Shown here: positions 33,216 to 42,418 of the stretch, one piece after another
Position numbering within the stretch: the stretch's first letter is position 1
How the letters are laid out: every line of letters starts with the position of its first letter
Made by a program: the position numbers and the translations under genes
The notes under the pieces: generated by a model
The model's database searches: none
Seen by the model: the letters and a program-made list of their open reading frames with translations, nothing else
What the model was told of the DNA's origin: nothing
Assembly (NCBI GenBank): GCA_027493375.1
Contig: JAPVWO010000265.1
Coordinates: 1-56,910, forward strand
Length of the DNA: 56,910 nt
Reading direction: 5' to 3'
DNA from: Candidatus Multivorans thiocomprendens
GTDB lineage: Bacteria > Acidobacteriota > Thermoanaerobaculia > Multivoradales > Multivoraceae

Positions 33216-34540
33216 CACTTGACCGGCGTGAAACCACTGACCAACAGACACTTACAGGCGTCAGGCGCATTGGTATGATGACCACCGTGGCGAACGGTAC
33301 AAGTGCCCCGAACAAGACCGGCGAACCACCCGCGGAGCCGGCCATACCCCAGCACCACGTCGAGACGACCGACCGGGACTTCCGCAGCCTCGGGCTGAAC
33401 GCGGAGATCCTCGAGGTGCTTGCCGGGATCGGCTTCGAACATCCGACGCCGATCCAGGCCGACGTGATCCCCGATGCGATCGCCGGCAAGGACCTGATCG
33501 GCCTGGCCGAGACCGGCTCCGGCAAGACGGCCGCTTTCGTTCTGCCGATCGTCCAGCGCCTCGGCCGGGGCAAGGGCGTCCGGGCTCTCGTCGTCTGCCC
33601 CACGCGCGAGATCGCCCTGCAGACCAAGGCCTTCCTCGACGTCTTCCGCAAGAGCCCGCTGCAGGTCACGTCGGCCTGCCTGATCGGGGGCGTCAAGATC
33701 GGGCCACAGTTCGACCAGTTGCGCCGGGACCCGGATGTCCTGGTCGTAACGCCCGGGCGACTCCTGGACCACACGGAGCGCGGCACGGTGAGCCTTCGCA
33801 ACGTCGAGGAACTCGTCCTGGACGAGGCCGACCACATGCTCGACCTCGGCTTCATGCCGCAGGTGCGGCGGATCGTGACCCAGGTGCCCAGCAAGCGGCA
33901 CACGATGCTGTTCTCGGCCACCATGCCGCCCCCGATCGAGCGTCTGGCCCAGCGCTACATGGACGACCCGCTCCGCATCGACCTGGCGCCCCGCGGCGCA
34001 GCATCGGGCATCGAGCACCGGCTCTACCTGGTCGACGAGAAGGACAAGAAGAGCTGCGCCCTGGCGCTGCTCGACTCGGTACCCGGATCGACCCTCGTTT
34101 TCACCAAGCGCCGGTCCGACGCCGAATGGCTGTGCCGGGTGCTGGAGCGAGGGCGGCACAGCGTCGCGCGCATCCACTCCGACCGCTCGCAGAAGCACCG
34201 GGTCGCGGCCCTGGAGAGTTTCCGCGCCGGTCGGCATCGCATCCTGGTGGCGACGAACATCGCGGCCCGCGGCATCGACGTCCAGGGAATCGAGCACATC
34301 CTGAACTACGACCTGCCCGACACCGCCGAGGACTACATACACCGCGCCGGCCGCACCGCCCGCGGCGCCGCCGAAGGCGTCGTGTCGTCGATCGGCACCT
34401 GGCTCGACAAGCCGATCGTCCGACAGATAGAGCTGGCGCTCGGTCACCCGCTGCCTCGTAGCGAAGTCGAGGGAGTCACCCCCTACCGTGAAATGCGCTC
34501 GCTCAACGAGCGACGCCGCCGCTCTCCGCTGCGCCGCTAG
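33212..34540 (+). CDS. DEAD-box ATP-dependent RNA helicase (RhlE-like), 442 aa
   Basis: Unwinds RNA in the cytosol. All motifs are present: Q motif with FEHPTPIQADVIP, I AETGSGKT, Ia PTREIA, II DEAD, III SAT, IV LVFTKRR, V ATNIAARGID and VI HRAGRTAR. The core is about 340 residues with a short basic tail. The ATG at 33212 overlaps the upstream stop (ATGA). However, residues 1-45 are not family-typical, and a promoter-like pair lies at 33251-33279. Starts at 33275 (ATG) or 33287 (GTG) are therefore equally credible. A MutS-like gene follows after 6 nt. Confidence 0.9.
   Translation: MTLDRRETTDQQTLTGVRRIGMMTTVANGTSAPNKTGEPPAEPAIPQHHVETTDRDFRSLGLNAEILEVLAGIGFEHPTPIQADVIPDAIAGKDLIGLAETGSGKTAAFVLPIVQRLGRGKGVRALVVCPTREIALQTKAFLDVFRKSPLQVTSACLIGGVKIGPQFDQLRRDPDVLVVTPGRLLDHTERGTVSLRNVEELVLDEADHMLDLGFMPQVRRIVTQVPSKRHTMLFSATMPPPIERLAQRYMDDPLRIDLAPRGAASGIEHRLYLVDEKDKKSCALALLDSVPGSTLVFTKRRSDAEWLCRVLERGRHSVARIHSDRSQKHRVAALESFRAGRHRILVATNIAARGIDVQGIEHILNYDLPDTAEDYIHRAGRTARGAAEGVVSSIGTWLDKPIVRQIELALGHPLPRSEVEGVTPYREMRSLNERRRRSPLRR
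33251..33279 (+). promoter_or_regulatory. Sigma-70-like promoter inside the helicase 5' end
   Basis: CTTACA (33251-33256), 17-nt spacer, TATGAT (33274-33279): 4/6 and 5/6 matches to the -35 and -10 consensus. Transcription would begin near 33286, right at a GTG (33287), suggesting a leaderless or downstream start. Confidence 0.4.
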
Positions 34541-34546
34541 GCCGCC

Positions 34547-36169
34547 ATGATCCCCATCCCGGATCTCCTGAACCGGGAGCCATTTCTCGGCATCGACCGG
34601 GAGGCTCTGACGGACCTGCTCGGCCTCGCCATTCTCGGCCGGGAGATCGGCACCGAGTTCCACGACCTGATGGCGGAAGCGGAGACGCCGCCGACCACCT
34701 GGCGGCCGGAATTCTTCGAACAGGACCTGTTCATCGATCGCCTCATCGCGGAGAGCTTCGAGATAGCGATGGACGGCGTCCGGTACCCGATCAACGAGCG
34801 CTTTCTCCGGGGCGCGCTGTCCGCTACTCCGACCGACCTGCAGACGATCGAATTCCGCCAGTCCATCCTGCGCGAGATGGACGAGAACGAGGAGATCCTG
34901 GCGTCGGCCAGACGGCTCTACCGCGAACTGTTCGCCCTGCTGTCGCTTCACCGTACGCCCCGCTACCACCGCATCGTCGACACGGCGGCCCACAATCTGG
35001 ACATCCTGAAGCAGAGCCGACTCGTCATCGACCTGATGCACGACCGGTTCGAGTCCGCCCGTTCCGGCCTCAGACGCCTCCACGAGGGGGCCGCCGCGAT
35101 CCACGAGACGGAGGAGTACAAGACCCTCGCCGCGTTGCTGGACTACGAGGACCAGCTCGCCCAACTGAACCTCGACATTGCCCTGGGCGGCGACGGCCGG
35201 ATCCGACGGGTCGACGTGCGCTCCCTCGACGAGTGCAGCGACAACCCCTTCTGGACGCGACCGATCAAGCGCTTCCTGGACCGGCTGCGGCTCGGCATCG
35301 GCGGCTACTCGATGACGAACCGGGAACTCCTGAACCGGGTGATCGAGCGGGTCTACGTCTCCCTGTCTCCGGCCCTGATCCCGCTGATCCAGATGCTCGG
35401 CCAACTGGAGCTCTACCTGGCGGTGCGCGCGCTGAGGGACCGCGCCGCGGGACGCGGCCTCGCGATGTGCATCCCCGAGATCCTGCCCGACCACGACACC
35501 GGTCCCGGGTTCGTCTGCGAGGACCTGTGGAACCTTCTGCTGCTGCACCAGGAGCAGGCGCCCGTCCCCTGCACCGTGAGCACCACCGGCAGCGTGCCGA
35601 TCACGGTCGTGACCGGGCCCAACTCGGGCGGCAAGACGCGGCTGATTCAGGCCATCGCGCTGGCGCAGCTGCTCGCCCAGTCGGGCCTCTACGCACCGTG
35701 CGCCCGGGGCCGCCTGCGGGTACAGAACGGGCTCTTCGTCTCCCTGATCGAACGCGAGAGCGCGGACCAGGTTGAGGGCCGCCTGGGCCGAGAGCTCGTG
35801 CGCATCCGCACCCTGTTCGAGGAGATGGAGCACGGCTCGATGGTCATTCTGGACGAACTCTGCTCGGGCACCAACCCGTCGGAGGGCATCGAGGTCTTCA
35901 CCCTGGTCCTGCAGCTCCTCCGGCGCGTCGATCCGGTGGCCTACGTGACGACCCACTTCCTCGACCACGCCCGTTCCCTGGAGCAGCACCACCACGAACT
36001 GGGCCTGGAGTTCCTCCAGGTGGAGCTCGACGACGCCCGCCGGAGCACCTACCAGTTCAACGGCGGCGTCGCCAGGACTTCCCTCGCCGCGCTCACCGCC
36101 GAACGCCTCGGGGTCACCTTCGAGAACCTGTCGACCGCCGTCGACAGCCGCCGGACCAAGGCGAGCTAG
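34547..36169 (+). CDS. MutS-family ATPase without mismatch-recognition domain, 540 aa
   Basis: The C-terminal half is a MutS-type ABC ATPase: Walker A GPNSGGKTR, then MVILDELCSGTNPSEG as Walker B with signature-like residues, and the switch His in VTTHFLDHA. The N-terminal half (1-340) is helical like the MutS core/lever, but no MutS domain I with its Phe-x-Glu mismatch contact is seen. It therefore resembles a MutS-related branch rather than MutS1, and its DNA target is unknown. It is probably co-transcribed with the RNA helicase upstream. Confidence 0.8.
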   Translation: MIPIPDLLNREPFLGIDREALTDLLGLAILGREIGTEFHDLMAEAETPPTTWRPEFFEQDLFIDRLIAESFEIAMDGVRYPINERFLRGALSATPTDLQTIEFRQSILREMDENEEILASARRLYRELFALLSLHRTPRYHRIVDTAAHNLDILKQSRLVIDLMHDRFESARSGLRRLHEGAAAIHETEEYKTLAALLDYEDQLAQLNLDIALGGDGRIRRVDVRSLDECSDNPFWTRPIKRFLDRLRLGIGGYSMTNRELLNRVIERVYVSLSPALIPLIQMLGQLELYLAVRALRDRAAGRGLAMCIPEILPDHDTGPGFVCEDLWNLLLLHQEQAPVPCTVSTTGSVPITVVTGPNSGGKTRLIQAIALAQLLAQSGLYAPCARGRLRVQNGLFVSLIERESADQVEGRLGRELVRIRTLFEEMEHGSMVILDELCSGTNPSEGIEVFTLVLQLLRRVDPVAYVTTHFLDHARSLEQHHHELGLEFLQVELDDARRSTYQFNGGVARTSLAALTAERLGVTFENLSTAVDSRRTKAS

Positions 36170-36190
36170 AGCCGGCGCTCCGCGCCGAAT

Positions 36191-36218
36191 GCCGGCGGGG
36201 GCGCCGGCGCACCCAGTC
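36191..36218 (+). repeat. REP-like 28-nt intergenic repeat, copy 2
   Basis: It matches 25897-25924 at 27 of 28 positions. It again sits between two convergent genes (MutS-like and DUF2461), and the GCCGGC half-sites can pair as a hairpin. Confidence 0.6.
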
Positions 36219-36244
36219 TTCTGCCGCGCGCGAGCGCCTCGCGC

Positions 36245-36937
36245 TCAGTAGGGAACGCCGGTTGCCCGGCAGACGAAACGCATCAGGGGCGACGCTGAAA
36301 CGCAGAGTGCCGTGAACTCGTCCAGGAAGCCGGCGCGAAGAAGGCGCGTCTGGTTGAGACGCGCGACGGCCATGAAGGACTTCCGCTTGATGTCCCCGAT
36401 GCGGGGATGGTCCGCGTCGAACCCTCGCGGCGCCCGCTTCAGACTCTCACCGCCCAGTTCGAGCTCCCCGCCGAGCCCCGGCTTCGACGTGACCTCGGCC
36501 CAGCCCGCTCCGTCCTCCACGATCTGCCGCCGGATCGCCCGCAGCGCCTCGGGGTGGGGCCGCCACATCCCGCCGCCCATGAACACGCTGCCCGGTTCGA
36601 TGTGGAGGTAGAAGCCGGGCGCATGAGCATCGCGATGCCGCTCGTGGCGGAAGTGGATGCCGATGTGGGTCTTGTAGGGCCGCTTGTCGCGAGAGAACCG
36701 CACGTCCCGGTGGATGCGGAACAGGGAACCGCCGACCTTCTTCGGCACCGCCAGAAAGTGGGTCGAGACCTCGTCGATCCGGGTCCCGAAGTCGCTGATG
36801 AACTGCAGCGCCGGCTCGCGCACGACGTCTTCGTAGCGCTCGCCGTTGGCCTTGAACCAGTCGCGCTCGTTGTTCTCCGCGAGCTCGCGCAGAAAGGCGA
36901 AGGTCTGTCTCGCGAACGGATTCTTCCACTTGTCCAT
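36245..36937 (-). CDS. DUF2461 family protein, 230 aa
   Basis: Family features are FLRELAENNERDWFKANGERYE near the start, SLFRIHRDVRFSRDKRPYKTHIG in the middle and FYLHIEPGSVFMGGGMW. The family (TIGR02453) is widespread and has no proven activity. I start at ATG 36937 (MDKWKNPFA); 24 further codons upstream would run into the divergent glpF promoter. It ends near the second REP-like repeat. Confidence 0.85.
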   Translation of the reverse strand: MDKWKNPFARQTFAFLRELAENNERDWFKANGERYEDVVREPALQFISDFGTRIDEVSTHFLAVPKKVGGSLFRIHRDVRFSRDKRPYKTHIGIHFRHERHRDAHAPGFYLHIEPGSVFMGGGMWRPHPEALRAIRRQIVEDGAGWAEVTSKPGLGGELELGGESLKRAPRGFDADHPRIGDIKRKSFMAVARLNQTRLLRAGFLDEFTALCVSASPLMRFVCRATGVPY

Positions 36938-37020
36938 CGTCGCTTGCTCCTGTGTCTCCGGGGCCGTATCTCGCCGCGGAGCGAAGTGTATTCTCGGACG
37001 CTCTCGCAAAGGAGACCCGA

Positions 37021-37773
37021 ATGGACATCTTCGTCGCCGAGCTGGTCGGCACCGCGCTCCTGATCATCCTGGGCGACGGCGTGGTGGCCAACGTCGTCCT
37101 CGCGCGGACCAAGGGCAACGACAGCGGCTGGCTCGTCATCACGACCGGCTGGGGGCTCGCCGTCGCGCTCGCCGTCTACGGTGTCGGCCGGATCAGCGGC
37201 GCGCACATCAACCCCGCCGTCAGCGTCGGCCTGTGGTCGATCGGCGAGCTGGAGGCGGACCTGCTGCCGACCTACCTCGGCGCGCAGTTGCTCGGCGCCT
37301 TCGCCGGCGCGGTCGTCGTCTACTTCACCTACCGTCCTCACTGGGCCGTCACCTCCGATCAGGCGGCGAAGCTCGGCGTCTTCTGCACCGCGCCCGAGAT
37401 TCCGCGGCGCCGGGGTGCGAACTTCGTGACCGAGGTGGTCGGCACTGCCGTCCTCGTCTTCGGCGTGCTGGCGATCGCGGCCAACGCCTCCGAGCTGGCC
37501 GGCGAGATCGACCTGTCGGCGGTGTTCGCCACCGGCATCAACCCGCTTCTCGTCGGCTTCCTGGTCTGGGGGATCGGGCTCTCGCTGGGCGGCCCCACGG
37601 GCTACGCGATCAACCCGGCACGCGACCTGGGGCCCCGCATCGCCCACGCGGTGTTGCCGATCCCGGGCAAGGGCGGCTCCGACTGGGGCTACGCCTGGGT
37701 GCCCGTGCTGGGGCCGCTGGCCGGCGGCGTCCTCGGCGCGCTGGCCTTCCAGGCCCTCGGCTGGCAGGCGTAG
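37021..37773 (+). CDS. glpF: Glycerol facilitator (aquaglyceroporin)
   Basis: A six-helix MIP channel for glycerol in the inner membrane, 250 aa. Two NPA boxes are seen: SGAHINPAVS and YAINPARDLGPR. The Asp after the second box (NPARD) marks aquaglyceroporins. AAAGGAGA lies 7-8 nt before the ATG, and a TATTCT -10-like hexamer lies at 36989-36994 in the 83-nt gap from the divergent DUF2461 gene. glpK follows 6 nt after its stop. Confidence 0.93.
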   Translation: MDIFVAELVGTALLIILGDGVVANVVLARTKGNDSGWLVITTGWGLAVALAVYGVGRISGAHINPAVSVGLWSIGELEADLLPTYLGAQLLGAFAGAVVVYFTYRPHWAVTSDQAAKLGVFCTAPEIPRRRGANFVTEVVGTAVLVFGVLAIAANASELAGEIDLSAVFATGINPLLVGFLVWGIGLSLGGPTGYAINPARDLGPRIAHAVLPIPGKGGSDWGYAWVPVLGPLAGGVLGALAFQALGWQA

Positions 37774-37779
37774 CCGAAG

Positions 37780-39267
37780 ATGACCTGCGTTCTCGCCCTC
37801 GACCAGGGCACCACGTCCAGCCGCTCCATCCTGTTCGAGCGCCAGGGAACCCCCGCCGCCTCCGCGCAGGAGGAGTTCCCGCAGCTCTACCCCTCGCCCG
37901 GTCACGTCGAACACGATCCCGAGGCCATCTGGAACACCCAGATCGAAACGGCCCGCGCCGCCATCAGGAAGGCCGGCGCGGCCGTCTCGGACATCGCCGC
38001 CATCGGCATCGCCAACCAGCGCGAGACGGTCGTGCTCTGGGAGCGCGACGGCGGCAAACCGGTCGACAACGCGATCGTCTGGCAGAGCCGCATCACCGCG
38101 CCGTTGTGCGAAGAGTTGAAGCAGCAGGGTCACGAAGACCTGTTCCGCGCCAGGACCGGACTTGTGCTGGATCCGTACTTCTCCGGCACGAAGATCGCTC
38201 ATCTCCTGGAGAAACACGACCTCCATGCCCGGGCGGCACGGGGCGAGATCCTGGCGGGAACGATCGACAGCTTCCTGCTCTGGCGGCTGACCGGCGGCCG
38301 GGTTCACGCGACCGACGCGAGCAACGCGTCGCGCACCCTGCTCTTCGACATCCACCGCCTGGACTGGGACGACGAGCTGCTCGGGATCCTGGGCGTGCCG
38401 CGCGCCATGCTGCCCGAGGTCCGCGATTCGAGCGGCGATTTCGGTCATACCGAGGCGGATCTGTTCGGTCGTCCGATCCAGGTCGCCGGCATCGCCGGCG
38501 ACCAGCAGGCGGCGACCTTCGGACAGGGCTGCTTCGAGCGGGGCATGGTCAAGAACACCTACGGCACGGGCTGCTTCATCCTGATGAACACGGGCAGCCG
38601 GGCGGTGGCATCCGGGAACGGCTTGCTCTCCACCGTCGGCTGGACGCTCGACGGGCAACCGACCTACTGCCTGGAGGGTTCCGTCTTCGTCGGCGGCGCC
38701 GCGGTCCAGTGGCTGCGCGACGGCCTCGGCCTCATCGAGCGGTCCGAGCAGGTCGAGGAACTCGCGGCGACCGAAGAGGACAGCGGCGGCGTCTACCTGG
38801 TGCCCGCCTTTGTCGGACTGGGCGCGCCGTACTGGGACCCCTACGCTCGGGGCCTCCTGATCGGCCTGGAGCGCTCGACGACCGCCGGCCACGTGGCCCG
38901 AGCCACGGTCGAGTCGATGGCTTACCAGAGCCTCGACGTCGTCCGCGCCATGGAGGCGGACGCCGGTTCCGGCATGAGCGGCCTGCGGGTCGACGGCGGG
39001 GCGGCGGTCAACGACGACCTGATGCAGTTCCAGGCCGACCTGCTGGGCACGCGCGTCCAGCGGCCGGTGGTCGCCGAGACCACGGCACTGGGCGCCGCCT
39101 ACCTCGCCGGGCTCGCAACCGGCGTCTGGTCCGACCAGGACGACGTGACGAGGAACTGGGTGCTCGACCGGGAATTCGTGCCGACGTCCTCGCCGGCCGA
39201 GCAGGAGCGCCTGGCCGCCGGCTGGCGGCGCGCCGTCGAGAGATCCCGGCGCTGGGCCGATCCCTGA
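37780..39267 (+). CDS. glpK: Glycerol kinase
   Basis: Phosphorylates glycerol to glycerol-3-phosphate with ATP, trapping what GlpF lets in. At 495 aa it has the family length. FGGY-kinase marks are [26 protein letters not shown], the ATP-domain [11 protein letters not shown] and the C-terminal [20 protein letters not shown]. The ATG has only a weak ribosome site, so it is likely coupled to glpF. No glpD or regulator is visible nearby. Confidence 0.96.
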   Translation: MTCVLALDQGTTSSRSILFERQGTPAASAQEEFPQLYPSPGHVEHDPEAIWNTQIETARAAIRKAGAAVSDIAAIGIANQRETVVLWERDGGKPVDNAIVWQSRITAPLCEELKQQGHEDLFRARTGLVLDPYFSGTKIAHLLEKHDLHARAARGEILAGTIDSFLLWRLTGGRVHATDASNASRTLLFDIHRLDWDDELLGILGVPRAMLPEVRDSSGDFGHTEADLFGRPIQVAGIAGDQQAATFGQGCFERGMVKNTYGTGCFILMNTGSRAVASGNGLLSTVGWTLDGQPTYCLEGSVFVGGAAVQWLRDGLGLIERSEQVEELAATEEDSGGVYLVPAFVGLGAPYWDPYARGLLIGLERSTTAGHVARATVESMAYQSLDVVRAMEADAGSGMSGLRVDGGAAVNDDLMQFQADLLGTRVQRPVVAETTALGAAYLAGLATGVWSDQDDVTRNWVLDREFVPTSSPAEQERLAAGWRRAVERSRRWADP

Positions 39268-39326
39268 GGCCACGCCGCGGTACGCTCTCGCACCGCCAAC
39301 AACCCACCACGGATCCGGAGAACTCC

Positions 39327-40154
39327 ATGACCGATGTAGCAGCCCGCCCCCGCCTCGCCGTCGACATCGAAGCCGGCGTCGCCGACGTGCGTCTCGACCG
39401 CGCGGACAAGCTGAACGCGCTGGACGGCGCGATGTTCGAAGCCCTGGGCGCCACCGCCCGCGAGCTGGCCGAGGACTCGTCCGTGCGCGCGGTCGTGCTC
39501 TCGGGCAACGGCCGTGCCTTCTGCGCCGGCCTCGACTTCGGCAGCTTCCGCGCCATGCAGCAGGACGCCGGAAACACTTCGTCGTCGCGCGAGCTGGTGA
39601 AGCGAAGCGACGACAACCCGGCCAACCGCGCACAGTTCGCGGTCTGGGGTTGGCACGCGATGCCCGTCCCCGTGATCGCGGCGGTACACGGCGTGGCCTA
39701 CGGCGGCGGTTTCCAGCTCGCGGTGGGCGCCGATTTGCGGATCGTCCACCCGGAAGCCCGGCTCTCGGTGCGCGAGATCGTCTGGGGGCTGATTCCCGAC
39801 ATGGCCGGCCCCCAGTTGCTGCGGCACCTGGTGCGCTCCGACATCGCCAAGGAACTGACCTTCACCGGCCGCGTGATCAGCGGCGTCGAGGCCGCGGAAC
39901 TCGGCCTCGCTACCCGGTTGTCCGAACAGCCGCTCGACGACGCACTCGCTCTCGCGCGCGAGATCGCCGGCAACTCGCCGCACGCGATCCGCGCCGCCAA
40001 GCAGGTCCTCGACACCGCCCCGACGGTCAGCGTACGCGAAGGGCTCGAAACCGAGGAGCGGCTGCAGGTCGGCCTGATCGGTTCGCCGAACCAGGTCGAG
40101 GCGGTGACGGCGAACATGCAGAAGCGGGCGCCCAACTTCGCCGACGTCGACTGA
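39327..40154 (+). CDS. Enoyl-CoA hydratase/isomerase (crotonase) family protein, 275 aa
   Basis: A crotonase fold acting on an acyl-CoA. It has the CoA-site loops RAFCAGLDFG and VHGVAYGGGFQLAVGADLRI (oxyanion hole), with RLSVREIVWGLIPDM in the active-site region. Glu in REIVWG is a likely acid/base residue; the second classic Glu is not clear, so isomerase or another chemistry is possible. CGGAGA stands about 7 nt before ATG 39327. The very long frame extending upstream is the shadow of glpF-glpK and is not translated. Probably co-transcribed with glpK (59-nt gap). Confidence 0.88.
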   Translation: MTDVAARPRLAVDIEAGVADVRLDRADKLNALDGAMFEALGATARELAEDSSVRAVVLSGNGRAFCAGLDFGSFRAMQQDAGNTSSSRELVKRSDDNPANRAQFAVWGWHAMPVPVIAAVHGVAYGGGFQLAVGADLRIVHPEARLSVREIVWGLIPDMAGPQLLRHLVRSDIAKELTFTGRVISGVEAAELGLATRLSEQPLDDALALAREIAGNSPHAIRAAKQVLDTAPTVSVREGLETEERLQVGLIGSPNQVEAVTANMQKRAPNFADVD

Positions 40155-40180
40155 GGGGCGGAGGCGGCCCCAGCCGTCCC

Positions 40181-42379
40181 CTACTCCAGGTGCCAGCCGT
40201 GGCTGCCCTTGAGCAGCGCGCGCTGGGAGTCGAACGGCTCGTCGCCGGCCTCCGGCTCGACGCGGTCGTAGCCGCCGTCCGGCTCGAGCCGCCGGCAGTT
40301 CGCCGTGTCGACGAGGTGCGGCGCCAGGATGTCCCTGAGCGCCGCCTCGCGCAGGTCCGGATCGAGAATGGGACACAGCAGTTCGACGCGGCCGTTCAGG
40401 TTGCGCGGCATCAGGTCGGCGCTGCCCGTGAACAGCTCCTCGTCTCCGCCGTTCCGGAAGTAGTAGAGCCGCGAGTGCTCCAGGAACCGCCCAACGATCG
40501 AGGTCACGGAGACGTTCTCGGACAGGCCGGGCACGCCCGGACGCAGGCAGCAGATGCCCCGCACCTGCAGAAGCACCTCCACCCCGGCCTGCGAGGCGCG
40601 ATACAGCGCGTCGATGCACTCGCGGTCCACGAGCGAGTTCATCTTGAAGATCAACCTGCCGTCTCCGCGCAGGCGATGTCCTTCGATCTCCCGGTCGACC
40701 CGCCGGATGAGCTCCCGCCGCATCTGGTCGGGCGCGACCAGCAGGCGGCTGTAGCGCTCCTCGCGGACGTAGCCGGTGATCGCGTTGAACAGCTTGGCCA
40801 CGTCCGAGGCGATCTCCGCGTCGTCGGTCAGGAGCCCGATATCCGTGTAGATGCGGGCCGTCACCGGGTTGTAGTTGCCCGTCGCGACGTGGACGTACGA
40901 ATGGAGCTTGCCCGCCTCGCGCCTCACCACGAGGCACATCTTGGCGTGGGTCTTGAGCCCCATCACGCCGTACACCACGTGGACGCCGGCGGCTTCCAGC
41001 GCCCGCGCCCAGCCGATGTTGTACTCCTCGTCGAAGCGGGCCTTCAACTCGACCAGGACCGAGACCTGCTTGCCCTTCTCGCGTGCCTCCATCAGGGCCT
41101 CGACCACGGGCGAGTTGGCCCCCACGCGGTAGAGCGTCTGCTTGATCGCGATCACGTCCGGGTCGGCCGCCGCCTCCTGCAGCAGCCGGACGACCGGGGA
41201 GAAGCTGTCGTAGGGGTGGTACAGGAGGTGGTCGCGCCGACGGATCGCCTCGAACAGCGACTCGTCGCTCCTGAGAGCGGCGTGGCGCACGGGCCGGATC
41301 GCGCTGTCGCGGAGTCCCGGACGATCGAGGAAGGCGATCTCGCTCAGGTCGGCAAAGCCGAGCGGCGACGGCAGGGTGTCGACCTGGAACCGCGCCAGCC
41401 CCATGTTCCGTTCCAGGATCGCACGGATGCGCTTCGGCATGTCCTCGCGCACCTCCAGACGGACGACCGAGCCGAAGTGCCGCTGCCCGACGACCTCGAC
41501 GATCGCCGTCAGCAGATCGCCCGCCTCGTCCTCCTCGACCTCCAGGTCGGCGTCCCGGGTGACCCGGAAAGTGTAGGCGGCCGCGACCTCGAAGCCGGGG
41601 AACAGGAGGTCGAGATTGGCCGCGATCAGTTCCTCGATCCAGACGAACTTGCCCCGCCCCGAGTCGAGACCGAGTTCGTCGCGGCCGCTGCCCGGCGCCC
41701 GCACCAGCCGCGGCAGCACCTGGGGAACCTTGACCCGGGCGAAGCGCTCGCCCTGGCTTCCGTCCTTGATCACCACGGCCAGGTTCAGGCTGAGGTTCGA
41801 GACGTGGGGGAAGGGATGGCTCGGATCGAACGCCAGCGGCGTCAGGACGGGGAAGATGTCGCGCTTGAAGTACGTCCGCAGCTTCCGCTTCTTCTTTGCG
41901 GAAAGAGCATCGTAGGAGACGATCCCGATGCCTTCGTCCTCGAGCTTGGGCAGCAGGTCTTCGTGCCAGCAGCGATAGGCCTGCCGGCGTTCCCGCTCCA
42001 GATGGGAACGGATGCCCGCCAACTGCTCGGACGGCGTCATCCCGTCGGGCGGCGCCTCCAGCGCGCCCCGTTCGAGTTGCCGCACCAGGCCCGCGACGCG
42101 GACCATGAAGAACTCGTCCAGGTTGCTGCCGTAGATCGACAGGAACTTGACCCGCTCGAGCAGCGGATGCCGGGAATCGCGCGCCTCCTCGAGAACCCGG
42201 CTGTTGAACTGGAGCCAGCTCAACTCCCGGTTGTTGTAGTGCTCGGGAAGACCGGGCTCGATGGCCGGCGCAAGTCGCCTGGGACGCGGGTCCGGCGCCG
42301 CCTCCACAGGCTCGGCCGGCGCCGGCGCAGTCGACGGCTCCATCAGATCTTCAGCGGCTGCAGTCTCCGGATACGCCAC
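40181..42379 (-). CDS. ppk1: Polyphosphate kinase 1
   Basis: Makes polyphosphate from ATP at the membrane face. The 732 aa begin with a Pro/Ala-rich extension of about 45 residues, then NRELSWLQFNSRVLEEA, the standard N domain. The phospholipase-D-like catalytic halves show LKTHAKMCLVVR with the phospho-accepting His and YVHVATGNYNP. RFLEHSRLYYF follows with the second active His. GSADLMPRNLNGRVEL and the C-terminal end are normal. It converges with the crotonase gene (26 nt). Confidence 0.96.
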   Translation of the reverse strand: MAYPETAAAEDLMEPSTAPAPAEPVEAAPDPRPRRLAPAIEPGLPEHYNNRELSWLQFNSRVLEEARDSRHPLLERVKFLSIYGSNLDEFFMVRVAGLVRQLERGALEAPPDGMTPSEQLAGIRSHLERERRQAYRCWHEDLLPKLEDEGIGIVSYDALSAKKKRKLRTYFKRDIFPVLTPLAFDPSHPFPHVSNLSLNLAVVIKDGSQGERFARVKVPQVLPRLVRAPGSGRDELGLDSGRGKFVWIEELIAANLDLLFPGFEVAAAYTFRVTRDADLEVEEDEAGDLLTAIVEVVGQRHFGSVVRLEVREDMPKRIRAILERNMGLARFQVDTLPSPLGFADLSEIAFLDRPGLRDSAIRPVRHAALRSDESLFEAIRRRDHLLYHPYDSFSPVVRLLQEAAADPDVIAIKQTLYRVGANSPVVEALMEAREKGKQVSVLVELKARFDEEYNIGWARALEAAGVHVVYGVMGLKTHAKMCLVVRREAGKLHSYVHVATGNYNPVTARIYTDIGLLTDDAEIASDVAKLFNAITGYVREERYSRLLVAPDQMRRELIRRVDREIEGHRLRGDGRLIFKMNSLVDRECIDALYRASQAGVEVLLQVRGICCLRPGVPGLSENVSVTSIVGRFLEHSRLYYFRNGGDEELFTGSADLMPRNLNGRVELLCPILDPDLREAALRDILAPHLVDTANCRRLEPDGGYDRVEPEAGDEPFDSQRALLKGSHGWHLE

Positions 42380-42418
42380 GGTAACCGCTGATTCTACACC
42401 GTTTCCGGCTTCCTCGGG

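Noticed and set aside
33095..39633. Long minus-strand frames of about 970 and 1060 codons
   Set aside because: They lie opposite the DEAD-box helicase and MutS-like genes, or run through the DUF2461, glpF and glpK genes in a wrong frame, and show shadow composition with no motifs.
36846..40154. An 1102-codon open frame spanning glpF, glpK and the crotonase gene
   Set aside because: Only its last 275 codons are a real protein (crotonase); the rest is the Arg/Gly-rich antiframe of glpF-glpK.
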